A stretch of 7,378 bases of DNA from Fidelibacterota bacterium SCGC AAA160-B08. GTDB taxonomy: Bacteria > Fidelibacterota > Marinisomatia > Marinisomatales > Marinisomataceae. The notes under the pieces are model-generated. The model saw only the letters and a list, made by a program, of their open reading frames with translations, was not told the DNA's origin and did no database searches. The stretch lies in assembly GCA_000402755.1 (NCBI GenBank), contig AQSD01000017.1:1-7378 (forward strand). The letters are read 5' to 3'. This document shows positions 1 through 6,259 of this stretch, piece by piece; position 1 is the first letter of the stretch; each line of letters opens with the position of its first letter. Position numbers and translations under genes: made by a program.

Positions 1-535
1 ACATTTCATTGGAAAATGGGAATTGCCAGTAATAAAGAATTATGGTCATGAAAAAAGATCCTAACACCAATAAGAGGCGATAGTTTAATCTACTACTACT
101 TGTCATTATCATGTGATACCAGATTAATAGCAATCCAACTGGAATAATACTCTGAGCAAACCATACTGTTATAAATGGAGCAATAAATTCTGGATACTCT
201 ATCCCGATTTGTATCATTTTTAAATAAGAAATAGCAAGAACAAAGACGACTCCAGCCGAACACATATGTACTAAAAAATGACTAATTCTAAATTCTGAAG
301 ACTTATTGAATACTGGCTCTCTAACAATAGCTAACAGCCTATTAGATCTTGCAGCTAATACTGCTCCAATAAAAGCAATCCATAGAGTCATATGTTGTAC
401 AATTTCTTGAGAAGCAGGGATTGAAAAAAATCCTATAAACCTAGATAAAATTTGGAAAACTGGAAAAGAAACGATAATAGCAAAACATACATAACAAAGA
501 AAATTTTCTGCTTTACTAAGAAGACTATTGTTCAT
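1..535 (-). CDS. dctQ: TRAP transporter small permease (DctQ domain), 5' part, possibly a fused DctQM
   Basis: This is the membrane subunit of a TRAP transporter, which uses an ion gradient to import a ligand delivered by the periplasmic P subunit. The frame is open from ATG 533-535 to the window edge (178 residues, no stop). The key signature is residues 44-66: E44, the run HMTLWIAFIGAVLAAR (48-63) and R66, matching the DctQ pattern of a Trp/Leu-rich helix ending in an arginine. Hydrophobic helices lie at about 12-33, 45-62, 86-105 and 117-144, the four expected of DctQ, and a fifth starts at about 154-170. A fifth helix suggests the chain continues into the large permease DctM, as in fused QM proteins, but the gene leaves the window before this can be settled. 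The start overlaps the end of the P-subunit gene by 11 nt, and no Shine-Dalgarno is visible, so coupled translation is likely. DctQ identity is firm; fusion is inference. Confidence 0.85.
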   Translation of the reverse strand, partial: MNNSLLSKAENFLCYVCFAIIVSFPVFQILSRFIGFFSIPASQEIVQHMTLWIAFIGAVLAARSNRLLAIVREPVFNKSSEFRISHFLVHMCSAGVVFVLAISYLKMIQIGIEYPEFIAPFITVWFAQSIIPVGLLLIWYHMIMTSSSRLNYRLLLVLGSFFMTIILYYWQFPFSNEM

Positions 536-1505
536 CAATAGCTGAAGTGACTTTATTATAAATTTCTTCAGATAAGAATGTATCAATTACATCAGGAGTA
601 ATTTCATTTTTAAACGATTTCCAAACTTCCAACTCTTCATTGTTAGGAGTCTTAACCTTCATACCATATTCTTCCATTGCATCAATAGCTTTAATTTCCA
701 TTTCTCTGCCATTCTTTTGATACTTTCTTCCAATGTCCTCTGCTACAACCATCATTGCTTTTTGATGTTCAGGTTTTATTCTTGACCAAACTTTATTATC
801 AATTATTACAGCTCCAATAAACGCACCCCACTTCAAGTCTAGCATATTTGGCATCAATGCTGACCAGCCGGAGCTAGCAGCTAAAATAGGTACTGTTTGC
901 ATTGAATTAATCATACCAGTTTGTAATCCTGTAAGAATATCAGTTTCTGCAATAGGTATAGCATTAAACCCAAATTTTTTAAATAATTCTACTGTAATAT
1001 AGTCACCTGCTGATGTAAAAATTTTTGAATCTTTTAAGTCTTGTGGTACGGTAATCTCATCTGAAGAAAACCAATACACCCAACCAATATCCACTAAAAA
1101 TAACAATTCAAATCCGCTATCAGATAATTCGCTATGAATATCATCAAACATGGCATCTTTAACCCGATCTACTTCATTGTAGTCTTTAAAGCCCATAGGC
1201 AATGTAAAAGCTTGAATACTATCTGTTAGGCGGGCTAATCCAATTGAAGACATCGCAGATGCTTGAATTTGACCAATACGCATCTTACGAATTGTATCTA
1301 TTTCTCCACCTACAACACCATTGGGATAAATACGTAGTTGTACCTGACCATTAGTCTCTTCTTGCCATCTTTGACCCATCTCTAATAGCAGATTGTAATA
1401 CTCTGTTCCTTCAGGTGCCACTGTTGCAAGTTTAATAATGATTGGCTTTGAAATTAGAAGTCCAGATAAAAAAACTACTGCAATAATATTTTTTAGAAAT
1501 TTCAT
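525..1505 (-). CDS. dctP: TRAP transporter substrate-binding protein, DctP family (TatP-like)
   Basis: This is the periplasmic receptor that binds the solute and hands it to the Q/M permease. The 326 residues fit the DctP family (about 320-340). An N-terminal signal peptide (about 1-20: K2, K5, then a hydrophobic core) precedes the typical first strand IKLATVAPEG (24-33). Other family hallmarks are RIYPNGVVGGE (58-68), the LPMGF segment (102-106), VPQDLKDSKI (153-162), and TDILTGLQTGMINS (188-201), followed by a C-terminal helical part. Most DctP proteins have an arginine in the K-I-R-V position that clamps the substrate carboxylate; here the aligned residue is F163 (KIFTSAGD). This variant matches my recollection of TPAT-associated P subunits and argues against an ordinary dicarboxylate or sialic-acid ligand. 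The ATG lies 9 nt after the TatT-like gene and has no clear Shine-Dalgarno. Family assignment is firm; ligand unknown. Confidence 0.93.
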   Translation of the reverse strand: MKFLKNIIAVVFLSGLLISKPIIIKLATVAPEGTEYYNLLLEMGQRWQEETNGQVQLRIYPNGVVGGEIDTIRKMRIGQIQASAMSSIGLARLTDSIQAFTLPMGFKDYNEVDRVKDAMFDDIHSELSDSGFELLFLVDIGWVYWFSSDEITVPQDLKDSKIFTSAGDYITVELFKKFGFNAIPIAETDILTGLQTGMINSMQTVPILAASSGWSALMPNMLDLKWGAFIGAVIIDNKVWSRIKPEHQKAMMVVAEDIGRKYQKNGREMEIKAIDAMEEYGMKVKTPNNEELEVWKSFKNEITPDVIDTFLSEEIYNKVTSAIDEQ

Positions 1506-1514
1506 TACATAAAC

Positions 1515-2372
1515 TTACATATAAAAAAGTTCATCAACCCTAGTTAACAGCCATTTTGCTCTTAATTTAGATAGCGTATTTGCCTGCTTCATATCCCTAT
1601 CTTTACTAATATCGATTGTCAAAGCTTTATTAATCAGCTCTAAAAAATATGCTTTATCTTGCTTCGAAACAGCAAAACTCTCAGCCAATGTAACATATAT
1701 ACCGATATTATATCCATTTGCTGCGCGATCAGCTAACTCAAAATATTCTAGAGCTTTTCTTTCGGAGTCTTTATCTCCACTTAAATCATTCAGATATACG
1801 CTCATCATTGCAGCATATAATGACCCTTTTTCCCAGCTTGGATCAAGTATAATAGCGTTTTCAAGCAACCATCTGATATTACTTAAATCAATTAAATATT
1901 CTGGATCTCCTTGACTGGCCTGTATTGATCCTGCCATCGAACCGCTAAGCCAATATAAATAAGGAACATCATCTATATTAAAATCTATATCGCCTTTTGT
2001 CATCATTTTTGACTCAAAATCAGCATGCTTTAATGACAAAGCTTTAATTGTATATTCTCTTGCAGTAATAAAGAAGTCTAATGATTCGCTATAATACTCT
2101 CTTGCTGTATAATAATCTGCATACATCAGCCTATCGGCCTTCTCCATAAGAATACCATAGGAATATTGAGTTAAGCTCTTAGAAGCACTTAAGTAGACAG
2201 CTGGATTCAATGCGTCATTTTTAATCTTCTTTTGATGAGATTTAAACGAAATTGGTATAGCGTATTCCGCTATACTAGCTCCGAACATTAGGTCTTTATT
2301 AGATGAACAGGAATTAAAAAACAAGCCTATAAAAATAGCTATATATATATTTCTTATTTTGAGATTAATCAT
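1515..2372 (-). CDS. tatT: TatT-like lipoprotein of a TPAT transporter
   Basis: This is probably the TPR-type accessory lipoprotein of a TPAT system, which in Treponema (Tp0956) forms a trimer that docks the P subunit (Tp0957). The 285-residue protein begins with a short hydrophobic signal (8-19) and a slightly divergent lipobox FNSC with C22 as the likely lipidated residue. The body is all helical. Family-like features are ADRLMYADYYTA (79-90), a helix with AREYTIKAL (104-112), the central DDVPYLYWLSGSMAG (134-148), the ENAIILDPSW repeat end (171-180), and the C-terminal NTLSKLRAKWLLTRVDELF (265-283), which is typical of TatT proteins. The gene sits immediately before the P subunit, in the same order as tatT-tatP-tatQM. 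Its ATG overlaps the last 8 nt of glyA, and the upstream bases hold no Shine-Dalgarno, so translation is probably coupled to glyA termination. Assignment rests on recalled motifs and context, not on a profile search. Confidence 0.82.
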   Translation of the reverse strand: MINLKIRNIYIAIFIGLFFNSCSSNKDLMFGASIAEYAIPISFKSHQKKIKNDALNPAVYLSASKSLTQYSYGILMEKADRLMYADYYTAREYYSESLDFFITAREYTIKALSLKHADFESKMMTKGDIDFNIDDVPYLYWLSGSMAGSIQASQGDPEYLIDLSNIRWLLENAIILDPSWEKGSLYAAMMSVYLNDLSGDKDSERKALEYFELADRAANGYNIGIYVTLAESFAVSKQDKAYFLELINKALTIDISKDRDMKQANTLSKLRAKWLLTRVDELFYM

Positions 2373-3651
2373 ATATTGGAAATGATTTACATAATTTTTT
2401 TACTTCTGACTTAACAGAACTAATAACATCTTTATCTTCACTATTTGTAATAACTCTGTCCATCAAATCTACTACTATCTTCACTTCATCTTTACCCATA
2501 CCTCTAGTAGTTATTGCTGGTGACCCCACTCTAATACCGCTAGTAACAAATGGGCTTTTAGGATCAAAAGGAATCATATTTTTATTAACTGTAATACCAG
2601 CTTCATCTAAAGCATTTTCAGCTTGTTTTCCTGAAACAGATTTGTTTTGTAAATCTAATAGTACTAAATGTGTATCTGTACCGCCTGATATTAAATCATA
2701 TCCCCTTCTTGTAAATTCTTCTGAAAAACACTGAGCATTACTGAGAACTTGTTGTATATATTCCTTAAACTTAGGAGATAAAGCCTCTTTAAAGGCTACT
2801 GCTTTTCCAGCAATAATATGCATTAATGGACCTCCCTGTATTCCGGGCATTACTGCACTATCCAACAATTCAGACATCATTTTTGTTCTTCCTGATTTTG
2901 GCGCTACAATACCATATGGATTTTCAAAGTCTTTACCCATTAATATAATACCACCTCTTGGTCCTCTTAAGGTTTTATGAGTACTAGTAGATACAACGTG
3001 GCAATATGGGAATGGCGAAGGATGCATTTCAGCGGCAATTAATCCTGAATTATGACAAATATCTCCATGTAAGAAAGCTCCAACTTCATCTGCAATTTCT
3101 CTAAATTTTTCAAATTCTACCGTTCTTGGATAAGCGCTAGCTCCACAAATTATTATTTTAGGTTTATGCTCTCTTGCTTTTATAAGTAAGTCATCAAAAT
3201 CAATTAGACCATCTTCTTTTTTAACATGAAATGTTATTGCGTTATATAATTTTCCAGAAAAACTAACTTTAGACCCATGAGTTAAATGTCCACCGTGACT
3301 TAAGTCAAGGCCCATAATACAGTCTCCTGGGTTAAGCATTGCTAAAAATACACCCATATTAGCCGAAGAACCTGAATGTGGCTGTACATTGGCATATTCA
3401 GCTTTAAACAACGTTTTAGCGCGATCAATTGCTAAATTTTCTGCTTCATCAACATGAATACATCCACCATAGTATCTTTTTCCAGGATATCCTTCTGCAT
3501 ATTTATTGGTTAAAACAGAGCCTGCAGCCTCTAGAACTGCTTTACTTGTAAAATTTTCTGACGCAATTAATTCAAGAAAATCAGTTTGACGATTGAATTC
3601 AGAATTAATTATTGTAAAAATTTGATTGTCTTCATTTTTTAAATGAGACAT
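2365..3651 (-). CDS. glyA: Serine hydroxymethyltransferase (glycine hydroxymethyltransferase)
   Basis: This cytosolic PLP enzyme converts serine and tetrahydrofolate to glycine and 5,10-methylene-tetrahydrofolate, the main entry to one-carbon metabolism. With the ATG at 3651 the protein has 428 residues, within the normal range. Motifs in order: LIASENF (28-34), KYAEGYPGKRYYGG (50-63), LSHGGHLTHGS (117-127), the PLP-ring aspartate D197 and stacking H200 in DICHNSGLIA, the Schiff-base lysine K226 in STSTHKTLRGPRGG, KMMSELLDSAVMPG (257-270) then QGGPL, and the carboxylate-binding R374 in SGIRVGSPAITTRG. The stretch between GPRGG and QGGPL is longer than in E. coli, as in Bacteroidetes-type enzymes. 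A GTG 36 nt upstream (3687) is also in frame but would overlap the TPR gene and add a non-conserved leader, so the ATG is preferred. It starts 4 nt after the TPR gene and overlaps the TatT-like gene by 8 nt. All catalytic residues are present. Confidence 0.97.
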   Translation of the reverse strand: MSHLKNEDNQIFTIINSEFNRQTDFLELIASENFTSKAVLEAAGSVLTNKYAEGYPGKRYYGGCIHVDEAENLAIDRAKTLFKAEYANVQPHSGSSANMGVFLAMLNPGDCIMGLDLSHGGHLTHGSKVSFSGKLYNAITFHVKKEDGLIDFDDLLIKAREHKPKIIICGASAYPRTVEFEKFREIADEVGAFLHGDICHNSGLIAAEMHPSPFPYCHVVSTSTHKTLRGPRGGIILMGKDFENPYGIVAPKSGRTKMMSELLDSAVMPGIQGGPLMHIIAGKAVAFKEALSPKFKEYIQQVLSNAQCFSEEFTRRGYDLISGGTDTHLVLLDLQNKSVSGKQAENALDEAGITVNKNMIPFDPKSPFVTSGIRVGSPAITTRGMGKDEVKIVVDLMDRVITNSEDKDVISSVKSEVKKLCKSFPIYD

Positions 3652-3655
3652 AAAA

Positions 3656-4993
3656 TTACCAATCGCTTTTCTTTGTAAGGGATTCACTCACCCAATCATA
3701 ACACCTGCCTGCTGGAGATACCTTCCCTGCAGTTTGAATATCTTTATCAAGCATAAACCAGTCTGCGCGCCCAAATAGAACATCGTTTTCTTCAAGCCAT
3801 TTTTTTTGTTTAAAGTACTTAGAATTACCCTTCTTCTGTGCTTGTTCAAAATAATTATATGCTAGTGAAGCTATAGCCTTATCATTGCGTGAAAAAGTAT
3901 CACCTCTACATGCATTCATAGCCTTGTAATATAGATTACCCATATGAGCAAGGCTTTCAGCGTTATTTTTAGACACTTTTAATGCTTTTGATGCCCATTC
4001 ATAAGCGTCATCGAATTCATCTAATTCCATATTATTATCGGAAATCAACATTGCAACTCTATAATTATTACGATCTAAATCAAATAAATCTTCTAAAACT
4101 TTAACAGCTTCCTCAAAATCTGAGTTTTCGTTATAAGCATTACCCAAAGTAAGGTAGACCATATTATTACTGTCATTATAGCTTAAAGTATTCTCTAATG
4201 CTTCTATTGCACTATCGACATCTCCATTGCTCATTAACTTATCTGCGTATTCTATAGCGTAAGCAGCATTTTCTGGATTGTCTTCAAATCTTGCTTTAAA
4301 AATTTCAAGTGGGTCTTCTCCAGAATCCTCATATACTCTAGCTAATTCAGACTGGATAGAAGAATTATTTGGATCAAAAGATAAAATTTTCTTTAGAATT
4401 GATACCTGCTCATCTATTCTTCCTTGCTCTCCATATGCAGAAGCTAAATCTCGCAATGTATCTGTATCTTCTAAGCCAGCATCTAATATTCTCTCATATT
4501 CAATTATCATTTCATCCATTTTGCCTTGTTTTTTGAAAGAAAATGCTAATCTTATCATCAAATCTGTGTCGTCTGGTAATTCTTCTAGGCCCTGTATTAG
4601 AACTTTTTCAGATTCATCAAATTTTCCTAAATACTCTAATGCAACTGCCCAATACTTATAAACCTCATTTGGATTGACCCAATCTGAGTCCCATTGATCG
4701 CATCTTAAGCTCATCATTTCAGAATAAGCGTTTGCACTTAACTCCCAATTACTACTTCTATAATATTCAGCAGAACTACTTGCTAATTGAGGACATCTAT
4801 CTTCTCTTTCGTCTTCGATAGAATATGGATACCAACCATCGTTATAGATTAACCTGGTAGCTTCTCTACAATCTACTACTTTGATTTCGACATCATTTGT
4901 AATTCTTAACTTTTCTCCTCTTTTACATTGAGCATCGAGGGATGCGGAGAATAGAATAATTAAACCAATTATAGCCCATAAATAATTTCTCAT
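3656..4993 (-). CDS. Secreted tetratricopeptide-repeat protein
   Basis: This is an extracytoplasmic TPR scaffold of unknown role; I do not recognise a named family. It has 445 residues. A signal peptide (R2, hydrophobic 5-16, probable cleavage after A21 in SLDAQ) is followed by a Cys-containing N-terminal segment (23-100) rich in Trp and Tyr. TPR-like helix pairs then run from about 111 to 350; clear ones are YKYWAVALEYLGKFDESEKV (112-131), LASAYGEQGRIDEQVSILKK (183-202), DKLMSNGDVDSAIEALENTL (251-270), LTLGNAYNENSDFEEAVKVL (281-300) and a unit at 313-340. A non-TPR C-terminal cap (about 360-445) has C362 and C431. Six cysteines occur in the mature chain (23, 42, 67, 98, 362, 431), compatible with disulfides outside the cytoplasm. 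C23 is not in a lipobox, so it is probably not a lipoprotein. The ATG has a good Shine-Dalgarno and lies 15 nt after the barrel gene. Confidence 0.85.
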   Translation of the reverse strand: MRNYLWAIIGLIILFSASLDAQCKRGEKLRITNDVEIKVVDCREATRLIYNDGWYPYSIEDEREDRCPQLASSSAEYYRSSNWELSANAYSEMMSLRCDQWDSDWVNPNEVYKYWAVALEYLGKFDESEKVLIQGLEELPDDTDLMIRLAFSFKKQGKMDEMIIEYERILDAGLEDTDTLRDLASAYGEQGRIDEQVSILKKILSFDPNNSSIQSELARVYEDSGEDPLEIFKARFEDNPENAAYAIEYADKLMSNGDVDSAIEALENTLSYNDSNNMVYLTLGNAYNENSDFEEAVKVLEDLFDLDRNNYRVAMLISDNNMELDEFDDAYEWASKALKVSKNNAESLAHMGNLYYKAMNACRGDTFSRNDKAIASLAYNYFEQAQKKGNSKYFKQKKWLEENDVLFGRADWFMLDKDIQTAGKVSPAGRCYDWVSESLTKKSDW

Positions 4994-4997
4994 CTTG

Positions 4998-5003
4998 TCA
5001 CCT
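4998..5003 (-). promoter_or_regulatory. Shine-Dalgarno of the TPR gene
   Basis: Read on the minus strand the bases are AGGTGA, followed by a 4-nt spacer (CAAG) and the ATG at 4993. It supports this start codon and lies within the 15-nt gap after the barrel gene stop. It is one of only two convincing ribosome-binding sites in the window. Confidence 0.7.
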
Positions 5004-5008
5004 AATTA

Positions 5009-6259
5009 TTATATTTTTCTTCTTTTAACAAACCATAAATCTCCAATACTTACTCCAACATTGAACGATTGTACAGTTTCACTTCCTATATTATATATAT
5101 TATCTCTATCTACTAAATTATAACTAATATCAATTTGGTTTCTCATTAAACCAAATTCAATACCTACTCCCAAACCTAAACCAACTTCTTTAACATTGTC
5201 AAGATTCTTGACATCGTAATCGCTAAAAGATAATCCTGCCCTAAAATGAAATTTATCTTTTGAGTAAGGTTTTGCAAATTTTAAAAATCCAATATTAACT
5301 TTACTTTTTCCTTTAATATATCCAGGATAAAGTGAGTCAGATAAAGTATTATTTCCATCATTATTCCATGATTGCACTTCTATTTGAGCGTGATATCTTT
5401 CAGCAAACTCATAATCAATACCTGCTTTAAAATCGCTTATTGCTATTTCATCTTTAAATACAGCCTTAGTTGGCATTAATGCAGCAGCAACATTTGGATA
5501 ATCTTGTGAATCGTGATAATTATTTGAGTTTAAGTCTAGAAATGCCTGGTAGGACTCATTTTCTACATCAATATCATTTAACGAGAAATTATAATTGAAG
5601 GATAGAGACAACGGTTTATCCTTAAATGAAAAACGTTTTGTAGTATAGTAAAGCTCTATCAATGAGCCTGAAAAATAATCTCTAGATTGTAATAAATGAT
5701 TATCTGAATCAATAATTAAGTTCTGAGAAGATCTAGATGATCCGAATACAACATCTATACCTAATCCAATATTGTCTGTTTCTGTAAGCTTATAACCTAC
5801 AGCAAACTGAGCCATAGAAGAACCTCCACCTGCTCTGTTAGATCGAGAATACTGCAACGTATCAGACTCAACAAAGATAAACTCACTGAAGGTGCTATCT
5901 ACAACAGTTATTTCTCTTGAAAATAATGGCTTAAATGCCAATCCAAATGAAATTTTCTTCTTAGATGGAATAATTAATTTTGCTGACGCTAATCCTGAAT
6001 TTGTAACAGAGCTTGAACCAAATTCATTGATTTGACTTTCGAAAGAAGTGCTTAAATATGTAAATGATAAGTTGTGCCATGTTGAAGGATTTCCTAGAGA
6101 AACATTCGTCTTAAAGCTAGGTAGCAGTCCTATGGATCCAGAACCTAATGTAGATGCATCGTCATTTTGGGCAAACATTCCATAGCCATATCCGTTCATC
6201 GTTGATTGACTAAATAACATTGTCATAAATAGTAATAGAGCAAAACTACGGCTTAACAT
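5009..6259 (-). CDS. Outer-membrane beta-barrel protein, PorV/FadL-like style
   Basis: This is a probable outer-membrane barrel of 416 residues whose substrate or role is unknown. A signal peptide (R4, hydrophobic 6-16, cleavage near S17-S19) precedes the start of the mature chain, MNGYGYGMFAQNDDAST (21-37). That start, with the later GNPSTWHNLSFTYLST (56-71), resembles barrel proteins of the FCB group, where an N-G-hydrophobic-G opening is followed by a NPA/S-x-W motif. The rest is a long series of short amphipathic strands alternating aromatic and small polar residues, such as ISFGLAFKPLFS, FSLSFNYN-like stretches, FHFRAGLSFSDYDV and VGLGLGVGIEFGL, separated by Asp/Asn/Ser-rich turns. The C-terminus is a final strand, FNVGVSIGDLWF, plus a basic tail KRRKI. 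The start overlaps the upstream gene's stop by 14 nt and has an AGAGG Shine-Dalgarno. It could be a transport channel or a PorV-type secretion shuttle; sequence alone does not decide. Confidence 0.8.
   Translation of the reverse strand: MLSRSFALLLFMTMLFSQSTMNGYGYGMFAQNDDASTLGSGSIGLLPSFKTNVSLGNPSTWHNLSFTYLSTSFESQINEFGSSSVTNSGLASAKLIIPSKKKISFGLAFKPLFSREITVVDSTFSEFIFVESDTLQYSRSNRAGGGSSMAQFAVGYKLTETDNIGLGIDVVFGSSRSSQNLIIDSDNHLLQSRDYFSGSLIELYYTTKRFSFKDKPLSLSFNYNFSLNDIDVENESYQAFLDLNSNNYHDSQDYPNVAAALMPTKAVFKDEIAISDFKAGIDYEFAERYHAQIEVQSWNNDGNNTLSDSLYPGYIKGKSKVNIGFLKFAKPYSKDKFHFRAGLSFSDYDVKNLDNVKEVGLGLGVGIEFGLMRNQIDISYNLVDRDNIYNIGSETVQSFNVGVSIGDLWFVKRRKI

Noticed and set aside
91..100. Short TACTACTACT repeat
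   Set aside because: It encodes three serines in the linker of the DctQ protein and is too short to mean more.
2340..2351. Alternating AT run that could be a simple repeat or promoter -10 region
   Set aside because: It encodes part of the hydrophobic signal peptide of the TatT-like lipoprotein (codons for I, Y, I, A) and is short; no matching -35 element or gap for a promoter is seen.
3652..3687. Upstream GTG start of glyA adding 12 residues
   Set aside because: It would overlap the TPR coding end, and the extra leader is not part of the conserved GlyA fold; the ATG at 3651 gives a normal length and a 4-nt gap.
4278..4661. 127-codon plus-strand open frame
   Set aside because: It lies fully antisense to the TPR gene, which has a signal peptide, TPR motifs and a Shine-Dalgarno; the plus-strand translation is a Ser-rich low-quality chain with no recognisable motif.
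4994..5008. Terminator or promoter in the largest gap
   Set aside because: Only 15 nt, mostly occupied by the Shine-Dalgarno; no hairpin or T-run.
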